DNA from: a virus
IMG/VR virus record: IMGVR_UViG_3300021479_000021
Coordinates: 1-60,448 of that record
Direction: 5' to 3' (one strand)
DNA: 60,448 bases
Shown here: positions 1-7,476 of the stretch, piece after piece
Position numbering within the stretch: the first letter of the stretch is position 1
Layout: each line of letters starts with the position of its first letter
Notes under the pieces: model-generated
Databases searched by the model: none
What the model was told of the DNA's origin: nothing
The model's input: only the letters and a program-made list of their open reading frames with translations
Made by a program: the position numbers and the translations under genes

Positions 1-410
1 ATAACATTTTCTGAACAATATTCTATAAAATAATCAGTAGCAATTAGTTTATCTACAGCCTTAAATATCAATTCTTTTGTTAATATATTTGTATCTATAA
101 TAGGCTCTTCTACAACTGTAGTATCCTCTACAAATTTAGTCAAACTATCTTCAATTTGTTCTTTAATAAGAGTATCAGTAATTTCTTTATAAGCTGATAA
201 TTTATCATGTATTTCATTAAAATCTTCTAATGTTATTAGAGAACCAAACGCTTGTCGATCAATAGTAACAACAACAGAATTATCACTATATTTTTGTATA
301 TTCAATTTTATTTTGTAAATAAAAATAAGTTCATCCGTTAAATCGTTTATAACAACACCCTTTTCGATAACTTTATCAATGGTTTTAAATAATAGTTCTT
401 TTGTTAGCAT
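1..410 (-). CDS. Unknown protein with internal repeat, cut by window edge
   Basis: The reading frame opens at an ATG (408-410) and stays open to the left edge, giving at least 136 residues. The C-terminus is missing. The start (LTKELLFKTIDKVI) recurs about 112 residues later as LTKELIFKAVDKLI, so the protein contains a duplicated helical segment. The stretch between is acidic and predicted soluble; there is no signal peptide or membrane segment. I do not recognise a family. Confidence 0.6.
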   Translation of the reverse strand, partial: MLTKELLFKTIDKVIEKGVVINDLTDELIFIYKIKLNIQKYSDNSVVVTIDRQAFGSLITLEDFNEIHDKLSAYKEITDTLIKEQIEDSLTKFVEDTTVVEEPIIDTNILTKELIFKAVDKLIATDYFIEYCSENV

Positions 411-453
411 AAAATTCCGTTTCTTTTTATATAGGTTTATCAGGAAAAGTTTT

Positions 454-1149
454 TTACATCTTACTATTATAACCTTCCAAGATGCTATTATGTTTTTCGA
501 TATATTCTCGCTCCTTAGATATAACTAACTCTTCAATTTGTTGTCTATCATTCATATCTTTGGAAATACTAATTACTTCTACTACTTCAAACAACCAGTC
601 TGATATAGAAGAGTTCTTTATTTCCTCATGGAATTTAGAAGTTGTTGGATGATAAAAATGCTGGTACCATCTTAACGTAAATATTTGAGTTGTTTTACCA
701 ATATAACATTTAGCTGTCTTCTTATTAGTTATTTTATAAATTACCGGTTGGTCCCCATAATAATTAGTTCCATCCATTTTACGCATGTATTCTATATTAC
801 CAAAGTCCTCTTTACATCCATTTGAGCAAAATGTTTGACCACCTCCAGGATTACCGTGCTGATATTTCTCTATGACTTTAAATTGTTTCTTACAATGTTT
901 ACATTCAACTGGCTCAAATAATCTTTTAGTATGATAATCATTTTCTTTGATTTCTTCAAGTTTTAACAGAAAATCATTTAAATAAAATTTCTCCTTAATA
1001 ACTCTCTGAGGAAGATCTCTACCTAATTCTTCTTCTAATTTCTTCCGGGCTTCCTTCTTATTTTCGGCTTCAATTTTACCAGTAAACAATGGTGGCCAGA
1101 GCCAGCTCTCTCCAGCCTTACCTTTAATTTGATAATAGAATTCTAACAT
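454..1149 (-). CDS. GIY-YIG domain protein with zinc-finger-like segment
   Basis: The C-terminal half carries a GIY-YIG nuclease core: VIYKITN, then CYIGKT about ten residues later, followed by the Arg-containing helix LRWYQH. Upstream is a cysteine cluster (CKHC ... FCSNGC) likely to bind zinc. GIY-YIG enzymes in phages are often homing endonucleases or host-DNA nucleases. The frame extends upstream to 1230, but that start overlaps the divergent gene at 1225; the internal ATG at 1149 (MLEFYYQ) leaves a normal divergent intergenic space and is preferred. The terminal catalytic Glu could not be assigned with certainty. Confidence 0.75.
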   Translation of the reverse strand: MLEFYYQIKGKAGESWLWPPLFTGKIEAENKKEARKKLEEELGRDLPQRVIKEKFYLNDFLLKLEEIKENDYHTKRLFEPVECKHCKKQFKVIEKYQHGNPGGGQTFCSNGCKEDFGNIEYMRKMDGTNYYGDQPVIYKITNKKTAKCYIGKTTQIFTLRWYQHFYHPTTSKFHEEIKNSSISDWLFEVVEVISISKDMNDRQQIEELVISKEREYIEKHNSILEGYNSKM

Positions 1150-1196
1150 AAAGATTATTTTGTATACTTTTATACATGAGTTTATTGGTAAAGTTG

Positions 1197-1204
1197 TATC
1201 TTTG
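1197..1204 (+). promoter_or_regulatory. Bacteroidota-type -7 element
   Basis: TATCTTTG matches the TAnnTTTG -7 box of Bacteroidota promoters, 20 nt before the ATG at 1225. No clear TTTG -33 box is at the expected distance. Confidence 0.4.
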
Positions 1205-1224
1205 TAGCTGATATAAATTACCGT

Positions 1225-1575
1225 ATGCATGATTATTCAGAATTTTTAAGAAAAGAATTATATCCTCTTAGTCAGAGTTATATTGAAATACTTTTTGAAG
1301 CTGAAAGGACTATATTTAATAAAAAGCATTGGAAATTCTATAAAGAATTTACTTTCTTTAGAAATAAATCACGTTATTATAATGACTTTGATTATAAAAT
1401 ATCATATTGTGAACCCATCACAAATAATGACTACAGCATAATCAAATTTAAAGATTCAAAAATTATAATAACAAACAGTGTTAGTTATATTGATACTCAA
1501 AAGGTCTATTTTATATTTCAATCAATTCATCAAGAAATTCAAAAATATAAAATAAAAAAGAACAAATCAAAATAA
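1225..1575 (+). CDS. Unknown protein, member of a local paralog family
   Basis: A 116-residue protein of unknown function. Residues near 17-33 (SQSYIEILFEAERTIFN) are shared with the genes at 1692 and 2009 (YISVLLEAERTIF), so the three arose by tandem duplication. The rest is rich in Tyr, Lys and Ile with no transmembrane segment. The start sits 20 nt after a TATCTTTG box. It diverges from the GIY-YIG gene on the left. Confidence 0.75.
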   Translation: MHDYSEFLRKELYPLSQSYIEILFEAERTIFNKKHWKFYKEFTFFRNKSRYYNDFDYKISYCEPITNNDYSIIKFKDSKIIITNSVSYIDTQKVYFIFQSIHQEIQKYKIKKNKSK

Positions 1576-1691
1576 TGAATAGTAAAACATCACTATTGAT
1601 AACCTTGGTGCAAATGCTACACAATAGCTATCTGTTTATATGAAATTAAATACCTAATAATCATTTTATTATATATAATCTGCACCAACTT

Positions 1692-2015
1692 ATGAAGTAG
1701 AGCCAGAGTTATAAAGAACTATTAAAGAAGGCTAAAGATACTATCTTCAATGGAAGAATGGTAAGAAACTATAAAGAATTTTCATATAAAAGAAAAGCTG
1801 ATCAAAATATCGAATACGTTATTACTTATAGGGATATAGTAAAAAGAATTGATGTTAACTTATGTATTTATAATGGTGAAATATACCTTTATAGTAACAC
1901 ATTTAGGAAAATTTCTAAACCTGTTATAATACACAATCTTATGATTATGATCTATGAGAAGATAGAAAGATTTAAACACATCAAGAGACGTAAAAACAGA
2001 AAGCTTCCATGGTAG
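1692..2015 (+). pseudogene. Paralog with in-frame TAG after codon 2
   Basis: From ATG 1692 the frame reads M-K-TAG and then SQSYKELLKKAKDTIFN, which aligns with SQSYIEILFEAERTIFN of the gene at 1225. The next in-frame ATG is 1758, in the middle of the homologous region. Either the family start was lost to a nonsense mutation, or a shortened 85-residue protein is made from 1758. The C-terminus is strongly basic. Its stop overlaps the start of the gene at 2009. Confidence 0.55.
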
Positions 2016-2410
2016 AATTAAACTGGGATGAAACTCTCTTTGATAAAGAGAATACGCCTCTTTATGATCAGTATATAAGTGTTCTCTTAGAAGCAGAAAG
2101 AACAATTTTTAAAAATAGGAAAACTCTTGATATAAACAAAACCTGTAACATTGGATCTGGCTTATTTTATGAATCAAATACTGGTAAAGATTTTAATTAT
2201 CGCTTAAACTATCTTTATTGTATTTCTTGGTGGGATAATCGTACACACTATTATATGCGTATATTAAGACTTAGAGATGGTCGATATGCCATAGGTTGTA
2301 AGAATAGATTTTTAGATAAAACAATTCTTTATAAAAGCATTCTAGATATCTACAAAGCTATCAAAAATAGAAATAGTAACAAAAGAATAAGTATGCTTAA
2401 AATATCCTAA
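2009..2410 (+). CDS. Unknown protein, paralog of the gene at 1225
   Basis: A 133-residue protein of unknown function with the family motif YISVLLEAERTIFKNRK near residues 23-39. The middle holds a Tyr/Trp-rich stretch (YCISWWDN) and the end is basic. The ATG overlaps the TAG of the preceding paralog, so the two are probably co-transcribed and coupled. Confidence 0.7.
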   Translation: MVELNWDETLFDKENTPLYDQYISVLLEAERTIFKNRKTLDINKTCNIGSGLFYESNTGKDFNYRLNYLYCISWWDNRTHYYMRILRLRDGRYAIGCKNRFLDKTILYKSILDIYKAIKNRNSNKRISMLKIS

Positions 2411-2461
2411 CTATAAAATTAGGCAATTATTTACTTGAGTCCGGCAAATGTTATTTTACAA

Positions 2462-2770
2462 TTAATTCATATTTCGATAAACTACAAGAAAATCAGGTGT
2501 TAAAGCTTTTATCATTTGACCTGCTTCTAACATTATTTCCATACTAATTTGATCTGAAGTAAATTTTGAATCGATTGCATTTTCCGAAAAGTTTAAATCA
2601 ATTCGAATATATATGTCTTCTGCAACATTAAGACTTACAACTAATCTTTCCGGAGTATCTTCATTTTGTCTAATTTGTAAATCAAAAAGTGGGTTATTGA
2701 AATTTTCAAGATTATTTTCTCTTGCATATCTTCTAATAAGATTACGAATAACTTCTTCCATAGTAATCAT
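2462..2770 (-). CDS. Small unknown protein
   Basis: About 102 residues from ATG 2770 (MITMEEVIRNLIRRY). The frame extends to 2827, but those extra residues are a Phe/Leu/Lys-rich artefact-like stretch, so the internal start is preferred. It is predicted soluble, with an N-terminal amphipathic helix and beta-rich middle. No family recognised. It is convergent with the gene at 2009. Confidence 0.65.
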   Translation of the reverse strand: MITMEEVIRNLIRRYARENNLENFNNPLFDLQIRQNEDTPERLVVSLNVAEDIYIRIDLNFSENAIDSKFTSDQISMEIMLEAGQMIKALTPDFLVVYRNMN

Positions 2771-2933
2771 TTTAAATCTAAGTTTAAGTAATAAAAATAG
2801 GAATTTAATTTTATAAAAGAATCGCATAATGTACTAATTTTTAGAGTATATAGTATAGTTTGCTGTGACTGTAGATTCCATTATAAAATTATCAACAAAT
2901 TTGATATATACTATCAAATAATACTATCATTCA

Positions 2934-3131
2934 ATGAGTGATTTTGATACCTCTACATTAATCGGAAAACCGTTAGGGGAAGCTAAACAGATACTCAAAG
3001 ATACTGGCTTAATGATACGTATACTAAAAAGAAATGGTAAAGCCTTCCCACCTACATCTAATATCAAAGAAAATCGTTTAAATGTCAACCTAGAAGATAA
3101 TATTATAATAGAAATATTCGGTGTATACTAA
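2934..3131 (+). CDS. Peptidase inhibitor I78 / potato-inhibitor-I-like protein
   Basis: A 65-residue protein with the layout of I78-type inhibitors: GKPLGEAKQIL helix, a central strand (MIRILKRNG), an exposed loop ending in Thr-Ser, then the signature ENRLNVNLEDN and a final strand. In this family the loop binds serine proteases. No signal peptide is present, so the target would be cytoplasmic, in the host or the phage. The family call rests on motif pattern only. Confidence 0.5.
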   Translation: MSDFDTSTLIGKPLGEAKQILKDTGLMIRILKRNGKAFPPTSNIKENRLNVNLEDNIIIEIFGVY

Positions 3132-3132
3132 T

Positions 3133-3330
3133 ATGATAACTAAAGATAAACAAATAGAACAATTCAAAATTATAAGACAGACTCACGCAGCTGAAGGATT
3201 ACCTGTAGTGATTGGTAAAAATAATAGAATACTTTATTTGTATATTGATGATATAATCTTTGATATAACAGATCTCTCATCAGAAGAGAAGGAAAGAATA
3301 ATGGAAGAGAATAGATTTCGTAAACTTTAA
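3133..3330 (+). CDS. Small unknown protein
   Basis: About 65 residues from ATG 3133, one base after the stop of the I78-like gene; a GTG four codons earlier is also possible. It is probably in one operon with that gene. It contains a beta-hairpin-like stretch (RILYLYIDDIIFDITDL) and a charged helical tail. Function unknown. Confidence 0.65.
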   Translation: MITKDKQIEQFKIIRQTHAAEGLPVVIGKNNRILYLYIDDIIFDITDLSSEEKERIMEENRFRKL

Positions 3331-3361
3331 TATATTTACTGATATAAAAAGGAAACTATTT

Positions 3362-3922
3362 ATGGATAATAAACTATTAAACAAATGGGTACCTATTCTT
3401 AAATGTTTAGATATTGATCCCCTGAACTATACTAAGCTATCACAATTTTGTGAAACATATACTATAAAAAGAAGTGAAGAAATTGTTCCTACCGGCGATA
3501 GCTTACATCTAAATTCTGTAGGTGTACCCACTAATGTAGAAGGTGCTAATCTTAATCTTTTAGCTATGTGTATTAAAACTCTATCTAAATTAGATAATCT
3601 TGATCATATAATCTTCACTAATTTCATAAGTGATTTCGAAACATTAGAAACAAAAATAGTATGGTCGGTAGGTGAAATTTATATGATGACTGGTATAGAT
3701 ATGATAGAAAGTCAAGCTATGGAAGAAATATCTAAATTTCTATCAAAAGAAAACTTCAAAGATAATGAAAAAATATTAATAACATCCCCTATTGATGCTT
3801 GCACAATAGTAAAAAGTGATTCTAATCAACCCTTAGGATTTAAGTATTTGACTCGTTTCAAGAAAATAAATATTGATTATTCTACATCACAAACAGTGAT
3901 TGATACAAAAGAACAGGCTTAA
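3362..3922 (+). CDS. Unknown 186-residue protein
   Basis: A soluble acidic protein of unknown family, last gene of the rightward group starting at 2934. Its final codons run into a perfect inverted repeat that acts as the terminator. No catalytic motif recognised. Confidence 0.7.
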   Translation: MDNKLLNKWVPILKCLDIDPLNYTKLSQFCETYTIKRSEEIVPTGDSLHLNSVGVPTNVEGANLNLLAMCIKTLSKLDNLDHIIFTNFISDFETLETKIVWSVGEIYMMTGIDMIESQAMEEISKFLSKENFKDNEKILITSPIDACTIVKSDSNQPLGFKYLTRFKKINIDYSTSQTVIDTKEQA

Positions 3923-3934
3923 GCCTGTTCTTTT
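3907..3934. terminator. Bidirectional intrinsic terminator
   Basis: A perfect 28-nt palindrome (AAAAGAACAGGCTT and its complement) with A- and T-runs at its ends lies between the convergent genes ending at 3922 and 3945. It includes the stop of the left gene. Confidence 0.8.
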
Positions 3935-3944
3935 GTACTTAGTA

Positions 3945-4514
3945 TTACACAACAATATCTATCTTATTTTGTTTCTTTTCATATTTACTCATAACTTTCT
4001 CAATCTTTTTAATGATCTTTTTATGGGTACTAGTAAGATCCCGGCCTTCTTTTAGACCTTTAATAATATGTCTGGTCTCAACTATTTTATCCAGACGAAA
4101 TTTTTCATTCATACTATCCATGTCTTTGATATTATCATACCGGTCAACGAGTTTTATACATAGAGAATAACTGGACATCTCCAACATCTTTTCAAGCAGA
4201 TAAGGAGCTTTACCCTTCTTTTTTATCTCTTCTTTATCCGAAGTAAGATCTTGAACAATAGCTGCTACATGATGACCAAATTCCTCAGCTATTTCAGCTA
4301 AAGTTACACCATCTACATCTTCATAACTGTCGTGAGCCAAAGAAGCTATACTGAGAAGATAAATATTTTTACTCGCTTTGACTTCCATAAGAGTAATCAT
4401 AACTCTTATAGGATGTAGAATATAAGGTAGTTTATTCCCTTTACGTACTTGCCCAGTATGTTTTTCAGTAAAATAAATTATTGCTCTTTCTAAATCTTTA
4501 GATGTTAATTTCAT
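3945..4514 (-). CDS. HD-domain phosphohydrolase, (p)ppGpp hydrolase-like
   Basis: The sequence follows the HD_4/SpoT hydrolase pattern: YILHPIRV (first His), LAHDSYED (HD plus ED) near residues 58-65, and LVDRYDNI (distal Asp) near 120-127. Such small enzymes (Mesh1/SpoT hydrolase-like) remove pyrophosphate from alarmones or related nucleotides and act in the cytoplasm. The length of 189 residues suits a stand-alone hydrolase with no synthetase domain. A role in blunting the host stringent response is inference. Confidence 0.75.
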   Translation of the reverse strand: MKLTSKDLERAIIYFTEKHTGQVRKGNKLPYILHPIRVMITLMEVKASKNIYLLSIASLAHDSYEDVDGVTLAEIAEEFGHHVAAIVQDLTSDKEEIKKKGKAPYLLEKMLEMSSYSLCIKLVDRYDNIKDMDSMNEKFRLDKIVETRHIIKGLKEGRDLTSTHKKIIKKIEKVMSKYEKKQNKIDIVV

Positions 4515-4522
4515 ATTTGTAT

Positions 4523-4855
4523 TTAATCGTTTTCGTCTTCTCCATTATAAGCCCAGATCATATCGTCGCAATCACCATAAACGAGATCATAAGCCGGCAT
4601 AAAATCTTTTGGTATTGCTTTACCATGTATTATTTGCATTGTAAGAAATCCAGCACACTCTTTTGATTTATCAGTAGCAAGCATATTACCAGAATCGCTA
4701 CTTTCATCTGGCACAGTTGTTTTATGACAAGGAAAACTGTTATACTTATTGGTTGTAGCATATGCTAATTCTTCACCTCTTCTGGGACGAAGAAATGGTT
4801 TAACATCACTTCTAAAAGGACATCTGTCACACGGTTCTTTCATGAAATTAGACAT
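4523..4855 (-). CDS. Cysteine-rich CxxCPF protein, DUF6283-like
   Basis: About 110 residues from ATG 4855. It has CDRCPFR near the N-terminus, FPCHKT in the middle and ECAGF after it; three Cys groups plus His suggest a metal or Fe-S site. The pattern resembles DUF6283, a phage/actinobacterial family of unknown role (from memory). A relative lies at 40590-40889. The longer frame to 4891 would overlap the upstream gene and is less likely. Confidence 0.6.
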   Translation of the reverse strand: MSNFMKEPCDRCPFRSDVKPFLRPRRGEELAYATTNKYNSFPCHKTTVPDESSDSGNMLATDKSKECAGFLTMQIIHGKAIPKDFMPAYDLVYGDCDDMIWAYNGEDEND

Positions 4856-4856
4856 A

Positions 4857-5162
4857 TTATAACATTGTTTTAACAGAAGTGAAAAGTTCAATTTGATTGT
4901 TAATATACTCTTTTATTATCTTCTCAAGCGTTTTTTGTTCAATATCAGTAAATTTACGTTCACCAGTTATTTTGTGAAAAAATAAAGCTGTCGCTCTTGT
5001 AGTTTTTATTTTAGCAAGATCTGGATACATTCTTATAGCAAGATCCGTTTTATTTATGAAAGGTTTTTCCAAAATAGAATCAAGTTTAGGATTTATTGTT
5101 TTTAAACAATTCCTAAGTCTTCTTTCTTTAACTAAAACACTTTGTTTTGTATCATCAAACAT
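4857..5162 (-). CDS. Small putative helix-turn-helix protein
   Basis: A 101-residue, mostly helical, basic protein. The middle part (TDLAIRMYPDL ... KITGERKFTDIE) resembles a compact helix-turn-helix with a following recognition segment, but the match is weak. It starts six bases after the TAG of the gene at 5169 and in the same frame, so the two are co-transcribed. Confidence 0.55.
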   Translation of the reverse strand: MFDDTKQSVLVKERRLRNCLKTINPKLDSILEKPFINKTDLAIRMYPDLAKIKTTRATALFFHKITGERKFTDIEQKTLEKIIKEYINNQIELFTSVKTML

Positions 5163-5168
5163 AATATC

Positions 5169-5684
5169 CTATTTTAACAGTTCATTTAAATCTACATCTT
5201 CTCTACGAAAAGGATTCTCATGAACTCCTTTAAGATCAATCCTAAGCCGGTAAGCTTTATCATCATCAAAAGAGATAATGTAATTGGTCTCAATAGCATT
5301 GAGTATGGAATAAAGACCTTTGAATTCATGATAATAGTTAGATATCTCACGCTCAAGTGTATTTTCTATTTTCCCACTACCATCTATGTAAACAATACCT
5401 CTTATATCGTTTCTACCGGCAGCAATTAAAAAACTATATAATTGACCCAAAGAGTTATAATGGTTATGAGTATACATGCTCCAGGTACAGATACAATTGT
5501 TTGTATCAAACAGAAGCTTCAATGCATCATCCTTAGGAATAAAACTAAACTGAGAAATCAGATCCATTGTATCCACATAACTTTCTGGAAGCTTACCTCT
5601 GTACTCAAGATTATTTTTTACATAATCAGAATCCTCTTTAGCGGATTCAATCAAATCGTTGTCTATAAATATTAGCTTTTTCAT
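5169..5684 (-). CDS. Unknown 171-residue protein
   Basis: A soluble protein with no recognised motif; it begins MKKLIFIDND. It lies immediately upstream of the HTH-like gene and downstream of the array-associated gene at 5706, all on the minus strand. Its TAG stop is in frame with the next gene's ATG six bases later. Confidence 0.65.
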   Translation of the reverse strand: MKKLIFIDNDLIESAKEDSDYVKNNLEYRGKLPESYVDTMDLISQFSFIPKDDALKLLFDTNNCICTWSMYTHNHYNSLGQLYSFLIAAGRNDIRGIVYIDGSGKIENTLEREISNYYHEFKGLYSILNAIETNYIISFDDDKAYRLRIDLKGVHENPFRREDVDLNELLK

Positions 5685-5705
5685 TTATTATTACATCTTT
5701 TTAAA

Positions 5706-6056
5706 TTATGCTATAATCATCTTAGGTGTTTCTAACCTCCAATTGAGATGCTTCATCATCAGTACAGTGTATGGCCCACCTCTACCTATTGGTTTTGATA
5801 TTCTCCATTTTAAATGTTTCAATATCAGCATAGTTATAAAACTTTCGATCTCATAAGGCTGTAATCTATATTTCTTTTCAAAAACTGACCATATTGAATT
5901 ATAATCAACGGCTAAATATCCATTTTCTTTGTTATTATACATCACTACAAAATCATCCAAATCCTTAACCACAATATTACCTGGATTTTTAGAATCCAAA
6001 GATATAGATCCTAATTTAGATAAGAAAAACTCCTCCAATGATATTATTTTTTTCAT
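5706..6056 (-). CDS. Array-associated small protein, copy A
   Basis: A 116-residue protein related to the products at 15937 and 26333. Shared features are an N-terminal EEFFLSKLGSISL segment, PGNIVVKD, a VVMYN strand, the signature YNSIWSVFEKKYRL and a C-terminal LKHLKWR. The last part of the gene is also repeat-spacer-repeat DNA: repeat A1 begins at about residue 77 and the frame continues through a 30-nt spacer into repeat A2. The function is unknown; constant linkage to the arrays suggests a role in binding or making the array RNA (inference). Confidence 0.7.
   Translation of the reverse strand: MKKIISLEEFFLSKLGSISLDSKNPGNIVVKDLDDFVVMYNNKENGYLAVDYNSIWSVFEKKYRLQPYEIESFITMLILKHLKWRISKPIGRGGPYTVLMMKHLNWRLETPKMIIA
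5725..5826 (-). CRISPR. CRISPR-like mini-array A (two repeats, one spacer)
   Basis: On the minus strand a degenerate 36-nt repeat (5791-5826) is followed by a 30-nt spacer (5761-5790) and a better-conserved 36-nt repeat (5725-5760: GATGATGAAG ... CTCAATTGGAG ... AACACC). The geometry is exactly that of the other two arrays. The second repeat keeps the central stem through a G-U pair. I found no match of this spacer elsewhere in the window by eye. The array overlaps the 3' end of gene copy A. Confidence 0.7.
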
Positions 6057-6073
6057 TTTTAATTAGTAAATTA

Positions 6074-6616
6074 CTATTTCAATCTTACTATGAACAGTGT
6101 AAAGTTACTAAGATTTTTATTATTCACACTCATTTTACCATAACCCTGACTATCTGGATGTGAAGATAACAAAACATAACCGTTTTCATCTGTATCATAT
6201 AAAACGCCACAATGACCATTAATAAAACCGTCAGTGCTCCAGTATTGAACGATATCTCCTCTTTTAGCATTTTCTGGTTTTATCCAGGTAGCTTTACCAG
6301 TTTCAACCAGAGCCCAACACACGCCAGATACAACTGTAGAATCACCTCTTGATAGAAGCTTTTGTATTGTCAACATATCTTGTTTAATGTAAATTCTTTC
6401 TGAAGTCTTCTCGTCAATAAAAGCATACTCATGTAATAATATATCCATAAATTGAACACAGTTCGCTTTCTGATATGTAGGAGCAATTCTTTTACCGTTC
6501 TTTTGAAGATAAGTCAAGAACTCAATATTTCTATCAGGAATACCTTTAGACAAATCATATACTGTCGTGAAAGATACTAAGAGTACTGATAATAAAATTA
6601 AGATAAACTGTTTCAT
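6074..6616 (-). CDS. Exported papain-like (NlpC/P60 or CHAP-type) protein
   Basis: A signal peptide (MKQFILILLSVLLVSF) is followed by a papain-like amidase pattern: NCVQFMD holds the candidate catalytic Cys, GDIVQYW is the usual conserved strand and NGHCGVLYD holds the candidate His. Such enzymes cut peptidoglycan peptides. A host-envelope or lysis role is likely. The protein at 8071 has the same pattern without a signal peptide. Stop TAG is followed directly by TAA. Confidence 0.6.
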   Translation of the reverse strand: MKQFILILLSVLLVSFTTVYDLSKGIPDRNIEFLTYLQKNGKRIAPTYQKANCVQFMDILLHEYAFIDEKTSERIYIKQDMLTIQKLLSRGDSTVVSGVCWALVETGKATWIKPENAKRGDIVQYWSTDGFINGHCGVLYDTDENGYVLLSSHPDSQGYGKMSVNNKNLSNFTLFIVRLK

Positions 6617-6832
6617 ATTAGTTGTGTTTAATGAATTTCTATGGTTTTTACATTGGTAGCTTTTTCATAAGTTAAAATATCTTTCAATATTCCGCCGATT
6701 TTAGAAATTTACGATCAGCTCTACCAATGTCATCAAATCTACTTATAAGCTCTTGGCTCCTAATTTAAAGTCCCTTAAAGGTATACTGACTTATAAGTTT
6801 CCAGCCTTTGAACTGGATAGAACTTGAAATTT
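6617..6832 (-). other. Intergenic stretch with possible gene remnant
   Basis: No intact gene. On the minus strand short coding-like pieces occur in two frames (one containing LISRFDDIGRADRKF, the next GGILKDILTYEKATN ending at a stop near 6633). This is consistent with a decayed, frameshifted gene but is too short to identify. Confidence 0.25.
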
Positions 6833-7117
6833 TTAATGTATATTATCTTCTGGATAAGCATTACGAATAGAATCTCTGTCTATGTAAGCAATTTTTTCGT
6901 AAAGCTCGCCTCTGGCGTTACCCAAACTTCCAGTGTAAGACTCTTCGATTTTTACATCAGCATTATTAGCTGCTGTTTCTAATGATCTTTCAACGTGTAG
7001 TTTTGTAAATGCTATACCGATTTCATGTGCAGGTCTTACATTACCTTGCTCATCTTTACAGTTATCTTGGAAGAACTCCTCTGCTGATGGAATTTCGATA
7101 TATGTTTTGAAGCTCAT
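6833..7117 (-). CDS. Small unknown protein
   Basis: A 94-residue acidic protein, start ATG 7117, predicted mostly helical. No recognised family. It lies downstream of the exported protein at 7130 with a 12-base gap, so both are probably expressed from the promoter at 7436-7464. Confidence 0.65.
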   Translation of the reverse strand: MSFKTYIEIPSAEEFFQDNCKDEQGNVRPAHEIGIAFTKLHVERSLETAANNADVKIEESYTGSLGNARGELYEKIAYIDRDSIRNAYPEDNIH

Positions 7118-7129
7118 AATGGTTATTGT

Positions 7130-7393
7130 TTAAAATTGAAACTCTGAATGTGACACCATAATAGTATCTTTTTTTACCAAGAAAATACCATCTTCGTTTT
7201 TTCTGTAAAAACTTCTTTCAGATTCGTGAGAGGTATTAAAAATACTTTTCACTTCAAAATCTTTTTTCAGAAGAATTGTACTATCATTTAAATCATACAA
7301 ATCTTCATATGTCAGTGTTTTTGATGATGTAGAGTTTACAACGAAATTAGATATACTAAATATTACGAGAACACAGATGATTAAGTTTTTCAT
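7130..7393 (-). CDS. Small exported unknown protein
   Basis: An 87-residue protein that starts with a clear signal peptide (MKNLIICVLVIFSISNF) followed by a short charged mature part rich in Lys, Asp and Ser. No lipobox Cys is present. The phage promoter motif at 7436-7464 lies about 45 nt upstream of the start. Confidence 0.65.
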   Translation of the reverse strand: MKNLIICVLVIFSISNFVVNSTSSKTLTYEDLYDLNDSTILLKKDFEVKSIFNTSHESERSFYRKNEDGIFLVKKDTIMVSHSEFQF

Positions 7394-7435
7394 ATTTTTA
7401 GTGGTTAGTTGAACAATATATGAGTTTATACGGAT

Positions 7436-7464
7436 TTTATATCTAAATGTTTCAAAAAGTTTTA
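7436..7464 (-). promoter_or_regulatory. Phage promoter motif, copy 1
   Basis: Read on the minus strand: AAAACTTTTTGAAACATTT, two bases, then ATATAAAA. The same block occurs at 8060-8088 and 11120-11149 upstream of other minus-strand genes and in similar form at 34184-34212. It is placed about 45 nt before the start of the gene at 7130-7393. ATATAAA resembles the T4-type late -10 box. Confidence 0.6.
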
Positions 7465-7476
7465 GTTTTTTTACTA

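Noticed and set aside
1150-1230. N-terminal extension of the GIY-YIG protein to 1230
   Set aside because: It overlaps the start and promoter of the divergent gene at 1225 and adds residues unlike a protein N-terminus of this family.
3907-3934. Perfect palindromes (3907, 10832, 32700) as replication or integration sites
   Set aside because: Each lies directly after a gene or between convergent genes and has flanking A/T runs, as terminators do.
5761-5790. Matches of spacers A, C and B1, B3, B4 in this window
   Set aside because: Scanning by eye, also via their translations, gave none. A full-genome search is needed, since only part of the genome is shown.
6617-6832. Intact small gene upstream of the papain-like protein
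   Set aside because: Every frame has stops; only coding-like fragments remain.
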